A DNA stretch of 40,099 bases from the NCBI RefSeq assembly GCF_013179515.1, contig NZ_JABMCN010000013.1, positions 1 to 40,099 of the forward strand. Reading direction: 5' to 3'. The notes below the pieces were generated by a model, which was not told the DNA's origin, did not search any database, and worked only from the letters and a program-made list of their open reading frames with translations. Every line of letters begins with the position of its first letter. The stretch's first letter is position 1. The DNA is from Pseudomonas sp. CM27 (GTDB lineage: Bacteria; Pseudomonadota; Gammaproteobacteria; Pseudomonadales; Pseudomonadaceae). Both the position numbers and the translations under genes were made by a program. Below are positions 5,605 to 13,549 of this stretch, piece after piece.

Positions 5605-6218
5605 CGGATCAAATCAATAGCCGTGACCAAATCGTCCAGCCAGTCAACATCTTCAATCGTCTGGTCAACGCTGATGTCATTGAACACCACATGTCGCGGT
5701 CTGGATTTCCTCATGATGTCACCCTCATGAACAATCTGATTACGCCTGTGAACTATGTGATTCAGCCGAGCCTTGAGTGCAGCCGTTGGCTCTCCAAGTT
5801 GCTCGGAAATCTTCCTCCAGCCGCCGCTAATACCTGCCATGGACATCGCCACACTCAGCTGGTCGAATGACTGGAAAGTCTCCGATAGCAGCTTTTTCTG
5901 CATAGCATTCTTTACCTGCACCCAAGGGCGAATCTTGTTCCTATTCTCTACTACCGAGTCAGCCAGATGCGCCATGCTCGAAAAGGGAACAGCCAACTTA
6001 GCCAATGCCGGAGGGAGGTCCTTCCCCTTTCGAACATCAGATAGTTTGTCGTAAACCAGCCAGTGCATATACGAATCGACCGCACTGACCGCCATGACCA
6101 GAACGGACCGACAGATATCATCCTTGACGTGATCCTGGCCTGGTTCAAAGGTTGAAAGCATGAGCAAGTTGCAGCGCGCGAAGCAGGCGCCAGAAGCATC
6201 GATGGGCTTGAATGACAA
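5601..6218 (-). CDS. HEPN-domain putative RNase, prophage cargo gene
   Basis: The 205-residue all-helical protein has a HEPN-type active-site motif near its end: HRRNQIVHEGD, with Arg159-Asn160-(x3)-His164, the R-x4-H signature of HEPN ribonucleases. Before it lies a long helical bundle including VMAVSAVDSYMHWLVYDKL (about 41-59), as in the RiboL-PSP/MAE_28990-type HEPN families. Many HEPN proteins are RNA-cleaving toxins or antiphage effectors; this role is inferred. TTG 6218 is chosen as start because AGGGA lies eight bases upstream. It is 16 bases downstream of int on the same strand, its base composition is visibly more AT-rich than its neighbours, and no antitoxin gene is adjacent. Confidence 0.65.
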   Translation of the reverse strand: MSFKPIDASGACFARCNLLMLSTFEPGQDHVKDDICRSVLVMAVSAVDSYMHWLVYDKLSDVRKGKDLPPALAKLAVPFSSMAHLADSVVENRNKIRPWVQVKNAMQKKLLSETFQSFDQLSVAMSMAGISGGWRKISEQLGEPTAALKARLNHIVHRRNQIVHEGDIMRKSRPRHVVFNDISVDQTIEDVDWLDDLVTAIDLIR

Positions 6219-6234
6219 CTCAACGTTCCCTGTG

Positions 6235-7212
6235 TTAACCGAGTTTCTCAGCGAGGTCCTGCGGGCTGAGGTGTGTGTAGCGCTTTAGCATCGCCAGGGT
6301 CTTGTGACCCGTGATACTCGCGACCTCCATCATAGTGAAGCCGCGTTCAAAGAAACGACTGGTCGCCTCATGGCGGAGGTCGTGAAGACGTAGGCCTTCA
6401 ATCCCAGCGGCCACGCAGGCCCGGGGGAAGTAGTTGCTGATCGTGTTGAGCGCCAGGTTGAAGTACCGGCCGCCACCGATCGGCGTGGGCAACCCCTCTA
6501 GGAGGGCGATCGCCCGGGAGGACAATGGCACAGCACGCCGCTCGCCATTCTTGGTGTCTTCCAGGTAGGCTACTTTGCCGCGCACATGGTCTCGGCGCAG
6601 CATCAACAGCTCAGACCGGCGCATCGCCGTCTCCACCGCCAACTCAATGAACACAGGAAGCTGTGCATTCATCTGGCCGGCTGCCTTGTACAGCGCGGTG
6701 AGCTCAGCCGGCGTCGGGCGCCGATCCCTTTCTTTGCTGCCCTTCGGCATCCGAATCGCCCGACACGGGTTGGCCAGCCCTTCAATACCCCATTCCTTGG
6801 TGGCCACCGTGAAGAGGTGGCTGATCACCGCCAGGTTGAGGCGGACTGTCGCCGTCGACTTGCCTTCCTTGAGCTCAGCATCGCGGTAAGCGGCCATGTC
6901 GCTCGAGCGGATCGCGGCAAGGCCCTTGCTGGCAAGCTTGTGCTCTTTCCACTTTTTAATGCGGACCTGCTCCTGCCTGGCGCCCTTCTTGGTCGACGTG
7001 ACCTCGGACAGATATCGATCCAGGGCCTCGGCCAGCGTGGTGCTCTCAGCCTCGCGCATGTCGACAAACCGCGCACGCGACATGTCACCCTCGATCTCGG
7101 CGGCCCATCGCTGGGCTTCTGCCTTGGTGTCAAAGGTGGCGGAAAGGGTTGGATATCCTTTGCGGCGGATCTGGGCACGCCAGGCGTCACCGCGCTTCTC
7201 GTAGTAGGCCAT
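6235..7212 (-). CDS. int: Tyrosine-recombinase phage integrase
   Basis: The 325-residue integrase has an N-terminal arm-binding AP2-like region (MAYYEKRGDAWRAQIRRKG), a SAM-like core-binding domain (about 60-155) and the catalytic domain. The catalytic residues are complete: Arg198 (AMRRSELL), Lys221 (DTKNGERR), His277 and Arg280 (RLHDLRHEAT), His303 (ITGHKT) and Tyr312 (KRYTHL). The start is ATG 7212; an in-frame extension to 7413 would run through the tRNA-Ser gene and is rejected. Position directly beside the tRNA 3' end is typical for integrases that recombine at that site. The HEPN gene follows on the same strand. Confidence 0.95.
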   Translation of the reverse strand: MAYYEKRGDAWRAQIRRKGYPTLSATFDTKAEAQRWAAEIEGDMSRARFVDMREAESTTLAEALDRYLSEVTSTKKGARQEQVRIKKWKEHKLASKGLAAIRSSDMAAYRDAELKEGKSTATVRLNLAVISHLFTVATKEWGIEGLANPCRAIRMPKGSKERDRRPTPAELTALYKAAGQMNAQLPVFIELAVETAMRRSELLMLRRDHVRGKVAYLEDTKNGERRAVPLSSRAIALLEGLPTPIGGGRYFNLALNTISNYFPRACVAAGIEGLRLHDLRHEATSRFFERGFTMMEVASITGHKTLAMLKRYTHLSPQDLAEKLG

Positions 7213-7228
7213 GGCGGAATGATAGCGA
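7211..7228. repeat. Imperfect copy of the tRNA-Ser 3' end over the int start codon
   Basis: Bases 7211-7228 (ATGGCGGAATGATAGCGA) match 7321-7338 (ATGGCGGAGAGATAGGGA) at 15 of 18 positions in the same orientation, 110 bp apart. The second block is the 3' end of tRNA-Ser with its encoded CCA. The first covers the start codon of int. It may be an attachment-site remnant or an integrase-binding repeat; chance similarity is possible. Confidence 0.35.
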
Positions 7229-7232
7229 ACGC

Positions 7233-7276
7233 TTGGGGGAATTACACGCTCCCCCATTCCCCCAAAATTCCCCCAA
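7233..7276. repeat. Inverted repeat TTGGGGGAATT / AATTCCCCCAA upstream of int
   Basis: An 11-bp perfect inverted repeat (7233-7243 and 7266-7276) flanks two further CCCCC runs between the int start and the tRNA-Ser gene. Repeated short motifs of this kind next to attachment sites are often integrase or accessory-factor binding sites. It may also regulate int. Confidence 0.5.
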
Positions 7277-7280
7277 ACGA

Positions 7281-7316
7281 AAAAAGCCCCGAGGGCTATA
7301 CAGCGCTCGGGGCCTT
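7281..7316 (-). terminator. Intrinsic terminator of tRNA-Ser
   Basis: On the minus strand GCCCCGAG and CTCGGGGC (7286-7293 and 7306-7313) form an 8-bp stem followed by six T. It lies directly downstream of the tRNA and separates it from int. Confidence 0.85.
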
Positions 7317-7321
7317 TAATA

Positions 7322-7411
7322 TGGCGGAGAGATAGGGATTTGAACCCTAGGTACTGTTGCCAGTACAACGGATTTCGAATCCGTCCCGTTCGACCACTCC
7401 GGCATCTCTCC
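7322..7411 (-). tRNA. serU-like: tRNA-Ser (anticodon CGA)
   Basis: The 90-base gene on the minus strand starts GGAGAGATGCCGGAGTGG and ends in an encoded CCA. The acceptor stem GGAGAGA pairs with TCTCTCC. There is a long class II variable arm, a GGTTCAAATCC T-arm, and an anticodon loop TTCGAAA with CGA (7375-7377). It decodes UCG. The 3' end is the likely integration site of the adjacent prophage and remains intact. Confidence 0.95.
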
Positions 7412-7421
7412 AATGCCGCGC

Positions 7422-7449
7422 ATCATACCAGCGTTCTTTTGAAACGCAA
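7422..7449 (-). promoter_or_regulatory. Promoter of tRNA-Ser
   Basis: On the minus strand TTGCGT (7444-7449) and TATGAT (7422-7427) are spaced 16 bases apart, ending ten bases before the tRNA 5' end. Confidence 0.6.
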
Positions 7450-7459
7450 ACCTTTTTTT

Positions 7460-7498
7460 AAAAAAAGTCGCGTGGTATCAGGCGCTTGCGTGAACGCG
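7460..7498 (-). terminator. Probable terminator of the purC operon
   Basis: Just after the purC stop the minus strand carries CGCGT (7494-7498) and ACGCG (7469-7473) with GC-rich sequence between, followed by AC and seven T. The stem is short, so confidence is moderate. Confidence 0.45.
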
Positions 7499-7502
7499 TC
7501 GC

Positions 7503-8213
7503 TTACAGCGGCACGCCCAGGCGCTTGGCAACTTCTTCGTAGGCTTCGATCACGTCGCCCAGGCCCTGGCGGAAGCGGTCCTTGTCCATCTTCTTGCGGG
7601 TTTCCTTGTCCCACAGGCGGCAGCCGTCGGGGCTGAACTCGTCGCCCAGCACGATCTGGCCGTGGAACACACCGAACTCCAGCTTGAAGTCGACCAGCAG
7701 CAGGCCGGCGTCATCGAACAGCTTGGTCAGCACTTCGTTGACCTTCAGCGACAGCTTTTTCATTTCCACCAGCTGCTCGGCGGTGCCCCAGCCGAACGCG
7801 ACAACGTGGGATTCGTTGATGAAGGGGTCGCCCTTCTCGTCGTTCTTCAGGAACAGCTCGAAGGTGGACGGCTCCAGCTTGATGCCCTCCTCCACGCCCA
7901 GACGCTTGACCAGGCTGCCGGCGGCGTAGTTGCGCACCACGCATTCGACCGGGATCATGTCCAGCTTCTTCACCAGGCACTCGTTGTCGCCCAGCAGCTT
8001 GTCGAACTGGGTCGGCACGCCGGCTTCTTCGAGCTTTTGCATGATGAAGGCGTTGAACTTGTTGTTCACCGTGCCTTTGCGGTCGAGCTGTTCGATGCGC
8101 TTGCCGTCGAACGCCGAAGTGTCGTTACGGAACAGCAGGATCAAGCGGTCGGCGTCATCGGTCTTGTAAACCGATTTGGCCTTGCCGCGGTAGAGTTCGT
8201 CGCGTTTTTCCAT
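7503..8213 (-). CDS. purC: SAICAR synthase (purine synthesis)
   Basis: PurC joins CAIR and aspartate, using ATP, to make SAICAR in de novo purine synthesis. The 236-residue length is usual for the bacterial enzyme. Visible family features are the N-terminal [18 protein letters not shown] with the GKAK nucleotide-binding turn, [18 protein letters not shown] in the middle, and the signature [14 protein letters not shown] near the C-terminus. ATG 8213 has GGAG seven bases upstream. It is the last gene of the leftward dapA-bamC-MBL-purC cluster, an order conserved in Pseudomonas as I recall it. It ends just before the tRNA-Ser promoter. Confidence 0.97.
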   Translation of the reverse strand: MEKRDELYRGKAKSVYKTDDADRLILLFRNDTSAFDGKRIEQLDRKGTVNNKFNAFIMQKLEEAGVPTQFDKLLGDNECLVKKLDMIPVECVVRNYAAGSLVKRLGVEEGIKLEPSTFELFLKNDEKGDPFINESHVVAFGWGTAEQLVEMKKLSLKVNEVLTKLFDDAGLLLVDFKLEFGVFHGQIVLGDEFSPDGCRLWDKETRKKMDKDRFRQGLGDVIEAYEEVAKRLGVPL

Positions 8214-8243
8214 GATTGGGCTCCGCTTGCTTGAGGTGTTGGG

Positions 8244-9002
8244 CTAGGCGATTTCGCGCCAGTCGAGCCCGTGTTCCTGATTCGCCACCTGGAGCCAGTC
8301 CGGGTCGCACCCAAGGGTGTCGACGAAGCACTGGCGGGCCAAGTGTGGCAGGTTGTTCTTGCTGCTGAGGTGGGCCAGCACCAGGTGTTGCAGGTTGCTC
8401 CAGCCCAACTCGTGCACCAGGCGCGCGGCCTGGTGATTGTTCAAATGCCCTTGCATGCCACCTACCCGCCGCTTCAGGAAGGCCGGGTAGTGACCGCGTG
8501 CCAGCAGGTCGCGACAGTGGTTGGCCTCGATCAGCAACGCATCCAGGCCCTGGTAACGCTCCAGCAACAGCGTGTCGTACGAGCCCAGGTCGGTGAGCAT
8601 GCCGAAGCGCCGCTGGCCGTCGCCGATTACGTACTGCAACGGTTCAAAGGCGTCGTGCTCGACCCGCGCGGCGGTGACTTCCAGGCTGCCGATGCGCAGG
8701 GTTTCGCCACAAGCGAGAAAACCGGCCACCTCCACCGGCTTGCGCATGCCACGCAAGGTCCCTTGGCTGAGGTAGACCGGTACATTGTAGCGCCGTGACA
8801 GCAAACCCACGCCATGCACGTGGTCGGCATGCTCGTGAGTGACCACGACTGCGCTGAGCTGCGCCGGCGACACCCCGAGCAGCGCCAGGCGCCGCTCGGT
8901 CTCGCGCAGGGAAAAGCCGCAATCGACCAGGATGAACGTGTCACCACTGGCGATCAGCGTGCCGTTCCCTTGGCTGCCGCTTCCGAGTACCGCGAAGCGC
9001 AC
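8244..9002 (-). CDS. MBL-fold metallo-hydrolase
   Basis: The 252-residue protein has the metallo-beta-lactamase fold with the metal-binding motif THEHADHVHG (His56, His58, Asp60, His61). An N-terminal strand pair (MRFAVLGSGSQGNGTLI) resembles the YycJ/WalJ group of hydrolases. Further ligands are likely in the LLIEANH and GHLNNHQAARL regions. These enzymes hydrolyse phosphodiester or similar bonds; the substrate here is unknown, with nuclease-like activity suggested for WalJ relatives. The start is GTG 9002, immediately after the bamC stop (TAAGTG), so it depends on translational coupling. It lies between bamC and purC. Confidence 0.9.
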   Translation of the reverse strand: MRFAVLGSGSQGNGTLIASGDTFILVDCGFSLRETERRLALLGVSPAQLSAVVVTHEHADHVHGVGLLSRRYNVPVYLSQGTLRGMRKPVEVAGFLACGETLRIGSLEVTAARVEHDAFEPLQYVIGDGQRRFGMLTDLGSYDTLLLERYQGLDALLIEANHCRDLLARGHYPAFLKRRVGGMQGHLNNHQAARLVHELGWSNLQHLVLAHLSSKNNLPHLARQCFVDTLGCDPDWLQVANQEHGLDWREIA

Positions 9003-10121
9003 TTAGCCCAGGTGGTCCTGGATGGCGCTCAGCACGCGGCGGGCGACATCGGCCGGAGCCACGGTGTTGATGTTTTTCTCGACCGTGACCTGCACGCTCT
9101 CACCCACCTTGCTCAGGCGCACCTGGTAGCGCTCGGCGCGGGCTTCACGCTCTTCCTTGGTCGCCTCGCTGCCGAACAGGCGGCTGAAGAAGCCCGGCTG
9201 GTTCTGCTTGTCGTCAGGCTTTTCGGACAGGTTGATGTAGTACAGGCCCAGGCTGCGGTTGATGTCCTCGACACGCCACTCGCCCCCCTGCTCCAGGGCA
9301 CGGCCCACGCCGGACCAGGCGCGGTCCAGGTCGGCACCAAGGTAAAGCACCGGGTTGCCACTGCCGTCTTCGCTGAGGCTGACGCGGCTTGGCGCGTCGA
9401 AATCGCGCGCGGCCAGCAGCGACACCGAACCGCCCTTCTCGGCGCTGCGGTTCATGCTGGCAAGCATTTCGTCGACCAGCAGCGCATCGGCGCCGGTGTT
9501 GGCGGAAGTGGACGGGAACGCAGGCTCGGCAGTGCTGCCGGCCGGGCGCTCGACGCTGACCACATACACCTCGGAGGTGTTGCGCTGCACGCCAGGCTCC
9601 ATGCGCACACGTACGCGCACTTCGCTGTCAGCGCTGCTGGCGGTGCTGGCCAGGCGCTGGCCGAGCGATGCCGACAGCTCATCGAAGCGCTGCCAGGTGG
9701 TGTTGAATTCACCGGTCTGCGGGCGCTCTTCAGCAATGCGGAAGCCGTTGTCCTCGAAGAACTGGCGGGCCACCGGCCAGACTTCGGCCGGCGAATGCTG
9801 GGCCAGCACCCAACGGCTGCTGCCGCTGCGCTGCAGGCTGTAGTCGGTCACCGGGGCGCCGCCGGTCAGCGGCTGCGGGCGCGGCACTTCGAACTCGCCG
9901 GTTGCGCTGTCGTCGGCGACGTTGCGCGGAATAGGCAGCAGCGGGTCAAGCCGCTTGACGCTGCTGGCGTCCGGCGGCAACTGCATCGGCGCGGTGGGGT
10001 GCGCCTGCAGGTAATCGCTGCCGCGGTCGCGGAAATAGCCATCCTCGCCCCACAGCCAGCCACACCCACTGGTGCTGGAGATAATCAGGGCAAGGGCGGA
10101 AAGACCAGCCAGTCGCTTCAT
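9003..10121 (-). CDS. bamC: Outer-membrane assembly lipoprotein BamC
   Basis: BamC (formerly NlpB/DapX) is a lipoprotein of the BAM complex that inserts beta-barrel proteins into the outer membrane. The 372-residue protein has a lipoprotein signal (MKRLAGLSALALIISSTSGC) with Cys20 as the lipidation site; the lipobox TSGC is not ideal but the position is right. An unstructured segment rich in Pro and Leu follows (LPPDASSVKRLDPLLPIPRN), the part that in E. coli lies on BamD. Two helix-grip domains form the rest, ending in ADVARRVLSAIQDHLG. It is immediately downstream of dapA, as in other gammaproteobacteria. Confidence 0.93.
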   Translation of the reverse strand: MKRLAGLSALALIISSTSGCGWLWGEDGYFRDRGSDYLQAHPTAPMQLPPDASSVKRLDPLLPIPRNVADDSATGEFEVPRPQPLTGGAPVTDYSLQRSGSSRWVLAQHSPAEVWPVARQFFEDNGFRIAEERPQTGEFNTTWQRFDELSASLGQRLASTASSADSEVRVRVRMEPGVQRNTSEVYVVSVERPAGSTAEPAFPSTSANTGADALLVDEMLASMNRSAEKGGSVSLLAARDFDAPSRVSLSEDGSGNPVLYLGADLDRAWSGVGRALEQGGEWRVEDINRSLGLYYINLSEKPDDKQNQPGFFSRLFGSEATKEEREARAERYQVRLSKVGESVQVTVEKNINTVAPADVARRVLSAIQDHLG

Positions 10122-10136
10122 GCGGTGTACTTCCTC

Positions 10137-11024
10137 TTAAACCAGTACGCCGGACTGGCGCAAGGCAGTACGGACTTTTTCGTGGCAGCCTTCGCTCAGC
10201 CAGGTCAGTGGCAGGCGAATGCCTTTTTGCATCAGGCCCATCTCGACGAGCGCCCATTTCACCGGAATCGGGTTGGCTTCGCAGAACAGGTCTTTGTGCA
10301 GCGGCATGAGTTTTTCGTTGATTGCGCGGGCCTTCTCGGCATTGCCCGCAAGGGCGGCCTCGCACAGATCGGCCATTTCGCGTGGGGCGACGTTGGCGGT
10401 AACGGAGATGTTGCCCTTGCCGCCCATCAGGATCAGCTCGACGGCGGTCGGGTCGTCGCCGGACATGACGATGAAGTCCTTGCTGACGCCGTCAAGGATG
10501 GCCTTGGCACGGACCAGGTCGCCGGTGGCTTCCTTGATACCGATGATGTTGGGCACGGTCGACAGGCGGATCACGGTCTCGGCCTGCATGTCGCAGGAGG
10601 TGCGGCCGGGTACGTTGTAGAGGATCTGCGGGATGTCGACAGCTTCGGCGATGTGCTTGAAGTGCAGGTACAGGCCTTCTTGCGTCGGCTTGTTGTAGTA
10701 CGGCACTACCAGCAGGCAGGCGTCGGCGCCGGCATTCTTGGCGTTCTGGGTCAGGTGCACGGCTTCGGCAGTGGAGTTGGCACCCGTGCCGGCGATGACC
10801 GGGATCGGTTTTTTGCTGCGCTTGACGCGCTCGACCACGTGCTTGATGACCAGGATGTGTTCTTCGACATCCAGCGTGGCGGACTCACCGGTGGTGCCGA
10901 CCGCAACGATTGCGTGGGTGCCGTTTTCCAGGTGGAAGTCTACAAGTTTGTCGAGGCTGCCCCAGTCAACACGCCCTTGTGCATCCATGGGTGTGACCAG
11001 TGCCACCATACTGCCCGCAATCAT
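10137..11024 (-). CDS. dapA: 4-hydroxy-tetrahydrodipicolinate synthase
   Basis: DapA condenses pyruvate with aspartate semialdehyde at the entry to lysine and diaminopimelate synthesis. The 295-residue enzyme shows the active-site GTTGES (43-48), Tyr136 in [10 protein letters not shown], and the Schiff-base lysine Lys164 in GIKEATGD. The start is ATG 11024, preceded by GGAG at a good distance; a longer in-frame start has no ribosome site. It heads the leftward dapA-bamC-MBL-purC cluster and is divergent from gcvR with a 259-bp intergenic region that must hold both promoters. No lysine riboswitch is apparent there. Confidence 0.96.
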   Translation of the reverse strand: MIAGSMVALVTPMDAQGRVDWGSLDKLVDFHLENGTHAIVAVGTTGESATLDVEEHILVIKHVVERVKRSKKPIPVIAGTGANSTAEAVHLTQNAKNAGADACLLVVPYYNKPTQEGLYLHFKHIAEAVDIPQILYNVPGRTSCDMQAETVIRLSTVPNIIGIKEATGDLVRAKAILDGVSKDFIVMSGDDPTAVELILMGGKGNISVTANVAPREMADLCEAALAGNAEKARAINEKLMPLHKDLFCEANPIPVKWALVEMGLMQKGIRLPLTWLSEGCHEKVRTALRQSGVLV

Positions 11025-11283
11025 GTAACTGCTCCTGCCGGAAAAAGAGAGCGGTAATGGTACTGGGGGCATCGGCCTTGCACAAGCGAAGCAGGCGGGC
11101 GGAGCATTCCCCTCGGCGGCTTATTTCGCTACCCTTGCCCCTTTGATCGGTGCAGCGCGGCCCGCCGGGCCGTCGACCTTGCTCCCCGCCAGCGTCCACG
11201 ACCTCGCATGCGAGCCCCGGGCCCTGCCGACAGGAGGCTTTCGCCCGTCCTGTGCCGACCGCTCATCGCTTTAGGAATGCTGC

Positions 11284-11844
11284 ATGTCCACCCCCACCGT
11301 CCGCGAACAATTTCTTGTCATCAGTGCCCTGGGCCCCAACCCCATGGAGCTGGCCAACGTCCTCAGCCGCGCTGCCTTCGAAAACCGCTGCGCGGTGGTC
11401 ACCTCGCGCCTGAGCCGCCACGGCGAGACCAGCGCCCTGGTGCTGCAGGTTGGCGGCAGCTGGGACGCCCTGGCCCGCCTTGAGGCGTCGCTGCCGAGCC
11501 TGGGCAAAAAACATGGCCTGACCCTTGACGTGGTGCGCAGCGCCGACCAGGAGGTGCGCCCCCAGGCCCTGCCTTACGTGGCCTACGTCAGCGCTGCCTA
11601 TCGCCCGGACATCATCAACGAGCTGTGCCAGTTCTTCCTCGACCACCGCGTCGAGCTCGAAGCCATGACCTGCGACACCTACCTGGCGCCGCAAACCGGC
11701 AGCAGCATGCTCAATGCCCAGTTCACCGTGATCCTGCCGGCCGGCACCCAGATCAGCTGGCTGCGTGACCAGTTCCTGGACTTTGCCGATGCCTTGAACC
11801 TCGATGCGCTGATCGAGCCATGGCGCCCACAGAACCCGATGTAA
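11284..11844 (+). CDS. gcvR: Glycine cleavage system regulator GcvR (ACT domains)
   Basis: The 186-residue protein consists of two ACT domains. The first starts at VREQFLVISALGPNPMELAN (residues 6-25) and the second at LPYVAYVSAAYRPDIINELC (about 96-115). In E. coli GcvR binds glycine and the activator GcvA to repress glycine cleavage genes. Without a gcvA neighbour, that partner is an inference. AGGA precedes ATG 11284. The next gene, bcp, begins only 12 bases after its stop, an arrangement I recall as conserved in Pseudomonas and many gammaproteobacteria. Confidence 0.88.
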   Translation: MSTPTVREQFLVISALGPNPMELANVLSRAAFENRCAVVTSRLSRHGETSALVLQVGGSWDALARLEASLPSLGKKHGLTLDVVRSADQEVRPQALPYVAYVSAAYRPDIINELCQFFLDHRVELEAMTCDTYLAPQTGSSMLNAQFTVILPAGTQISWLRDQFLDFADALNLDALIEPWRPQNPM

Positions 11845-11855
11845 GGAAACCGACC

Positions 11856-12329
11856 ATGGCTGTAGCACTCGACCAACCCGTTGCCGACTTCCAGGCCCAG
11901 GCCACCAGCGGGCAGCCCGTCAGCCTGGCCGAACTCAAGGGCCAGCAAGTCGTGCTGTACTTCTACCCGAAGGACAGCACCCCGGGCTGCACCACCGAAG
12001 GCCAGGGTTTCCGCGACCAGCATGATGCCTTTGCCGCAGCCAACACCGTGGTGTTCGGCGTTTCGCGCGACGGCATCAAGTCGCACGAGAACTTCAAGGC
12101 CAAGCAAGGCTTCCCGTTCGAACTGATCAGCGACAAGGACGAGGCGCTGTGCCAGCTGTTCGACGTGATCAAGCTGAAGAAGCTGTATGGCAAGGAATAC
12201 ATGGGCGTTGACCGCAGCACCTTCCTGATCGACAAGGACGGTGTGCTGCGCCAGGAGTGGCGTGGGGTGAAAGTACCCGGGCATGTGGATGCCGTTCTGG
12301 CTGCTGCCCAAGCCCTGAACAAGGCTTGA
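11856..12329 (+). CDS. bcp: Thioredoxin-dependent peroxiredoxin (BCP/PrxQ)
   Basis: The 157-residue peroxiredoxin reduces hydrogen peroxide and organic peroxides with thioredoxin. The peroxidatic Cys45 lies in YFYPKDSTPGCTTEGQ. The usual resolving cysteine five residues later in PrxQ enzymes is a glutamine here, so this is a 1-Cys type or uses another cysteine (one lies in DEALCQLFDV). ATG 11856 follows AAGGAAACC. It is co-oriented with gcvR, 12 bases apart, likely one transcript. A REP palindrome follows the stop. Confidence 0.94.
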   Translation: MAVALDQPVADFQAQATSGQPVSLAELKGQQVVLYFYPKDSTPGCTTEGQGFRDQHDAFAAANTVVFGVSRDGIKSHENFKAKQGFPFELISDKDEALCQLFDVIKLKKLYGKEYMGVDRSTFLIDKDGVLRQEWRGVKVPGHVDAVLAAAQALNKA

Positions 12330-12336
12330 GATTGAT

Positions 12337-12454
12337 GGGGCTGCCTTGCAGCCCATCGCCGGCAAGCCAGCTCCCACAGGCAATGCACAGGGCTTGAATG
12401 CGATGAGGTCGGTGTAGGAGCTGGCTTGCCGGCGAAGGGCCGCAAAGCGGCCCC
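12337..12454. repeat. REP palindrome pair (class with GCCGGCAAGCCAGC)
   Basis: Two inverted REP units, 12337-12380 and 12413-12454, share TCGCCGGCAAGCCAGCTCC and end in CCCACAGG or its variant. The pair sits between convergent bcp and the AI-2E permease gene. Such units are abundant between genes in P. putida and can stop transcription or stabilise mRNA ends. Confidence 0.9.
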
Positions 12455-12459
12455 AACAA

Positions 12460-13530
12460 TCACAGCATTGGCGAAACGCTAGGCTCCTGCCGCGGCCAGG
12501 CATCCAGCACCGCCTTGATCAGCGTCGCCAGCGGGATGGCAAAGAAAATCCCCCAGAACCCCCATAGCCCGCCAAACAGCAGCACCGCGCAGATGATCGC
12601 CACCGGGTGCAGGCTCACCGCCTCGGAGAACAGCAGCGGTACCAGCACGTTGCCATCCAGCGCCTGGATGATCGCGTACACCGTCATCAGGTAGATGAAC
12701 TGGTCACCCCAACCCCACTGGAACAACGCGATCAAGGTCACCGGCACGGTCACCACCACCGCCCCCACGTAAGGCACCACCACCGACAACCCCACCAGCA
12801 ACGCCAGCAGCGCGGCGTAGTTGAGCCCCAGGCTGATGAAGGCGATGTAGGTGGCAATGCCGCAAATCAGGATTTCGATGCCCTTGCCACGGATGTAGTT
12901 GGCAATCTGCCGGTTCATCTCGCTGCCCACCCGGTTCAGTAGGGCGCGCTGGCGCGGCAGGTAGCCGCTGACCCAACGCCCGATCAGCTCGCGGTCCTTG
13001 AGGAAGAAGAACACCAGGATCGGCACCAGCACCAGGTAGATCATGGCGTTGACCAGCAGCGGCAAGCTGGACAGCGAGAAGGTCAGCGCCCACTGGCCGA
13101 ACTTGCCGATTTCACCGCGCACCGACTCGATGGCATGCAGCACCTGCTCGTCCGACACCAGGTGCGGGTAGCGCTCGGGCAACAGCAACAGCAGCGACTG
13201 CCACTTGCCGAGCATGCCCGGTAGCTCGTTGAACAGGGTGATCAGCTGGTGCCACAGCAGCGGCACCAGCACCAGCATGAACACCGCCAGTGCGCCCATG
13301 AACAGGGCGAACACCAGCATCACCGCCAACCGCGTGGGTACGCGCAGGCGCTCCAGGGCGTTGACCAGCCCCTGCATCAGAAACGCCAGCACCATGCCCG
13401 CCAGCACCGGCGCGAGCATGCCGCCCAGGGTAAGCACTGCGGTAAAGGCCAGGAACAGCAGGACCGCCAGCACCACTGCCTCCTCATCGGAGAAGTAGCG
13501 CTGCATCCAGTCGCGAAGCACTTTGAACAT
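12460..13530 (-). CDS. AI-2E/PerM family membrane permease
   Basis: The 356-residue integral membrane protein has about seven or eight hydrophobic segments. These include VLAVLLFLAFTAVLTLGGML (about 19-38), LVFALFMGALAVFMLVLVPL, the helix pair around AMIYLVLVPILVFFFLKDRE, and a C-terminal cluster with LHPVAIICAVLLFGGLWGF. The KDRELI-pattern loop is typical of the AI-2E family transporter group (formerly UPF0118), whose members have been linked to AI-2 export or Na+/H+ antiport. The real substrate is unknown. ATG 13530 has AAGGA upstream. It is co-directional with the TusA-like gene before it. Confidence 0.88.
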   Translation of the reverse strand: MFKVLRDWMQRYFSDEEAVVLAVLLFLAFTAVLTLGGMLAPVLAGMVLAFLMQGLVNALERLRVPTRLAVMLVFALFMGALAVFMLVLVPLLWHQLITLFNELPGMLGKWQSLLLLLPERYPHLVSDEQVLHAIESVRGEIGKFGQWALTFSLSSLPLLVNAMIYLVLVPILVFFFLKDRELIGRWVSGYLPRQRALLNRVGSEMNRQIANYIRGKGIEILICGIATYIAFISLGLNYAALLALLVGLSVVVPYVGAVVVTVPVTLIALFQWGWGDQFIYLMTVYAIIQALDGNVLVPLLFSEAVSLHPVAIICAVLLFGGLWGFWGIFFAIPLATLIKAVLDAWPRQEPSVSPML

Positions 13531-13549
13531 TGACGATCCTTGGTAAGAC

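Larger units (their letters stand above)
1..7321. mobile_element. Prophage (or prophage-derived island) end at tRNA-Ser
   Basis: This block lies between the left window edge and the 3' end of a tRNA-Ser(CGA) gene. It carries a tyrosine integrase next to the tRNA, an excisionase-like HTH, a CI/S24 repressor opposite a Cro-like gene, a DUF1654 gene, a prophage CsrA and several short unknown genes that overlap by ATGA. Many small, tightly packed genes and locally lower GC contrast with the housekeeping genes right of 7322. The order int, cargo, excisionase, early genes, repressor, Cro is that of a temperate phage lysogeny and early module. Replication, lysis and structural genes, and the second attachment site, would lie left of the window, so I cannot say whether it is a complete prophage. 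There are no transposase genes. Confidence 0.88.

Noticed and set aside
7213-7413. N-terminal extension of the integrase frame to 7413
   Set aside because: It would translate through the tRNA-Ser gene and its terminator; ATG 7212 begins with the expected arm-binding domain.
8814-11057. A 747-codon open frame on the plus strand across bamC and dapA
   Set aside because: It is antisense to two clearly identified genes, has a His/Gln/Ala-rich composition without domains, and is a product of high third-position GC.
11025-11283. Possible lysine or glycine riboswitch between dapA and gcvR
   Set aside because: I could not find the conserved helices or motifs of either class; only general GC-rich sequence is visible.
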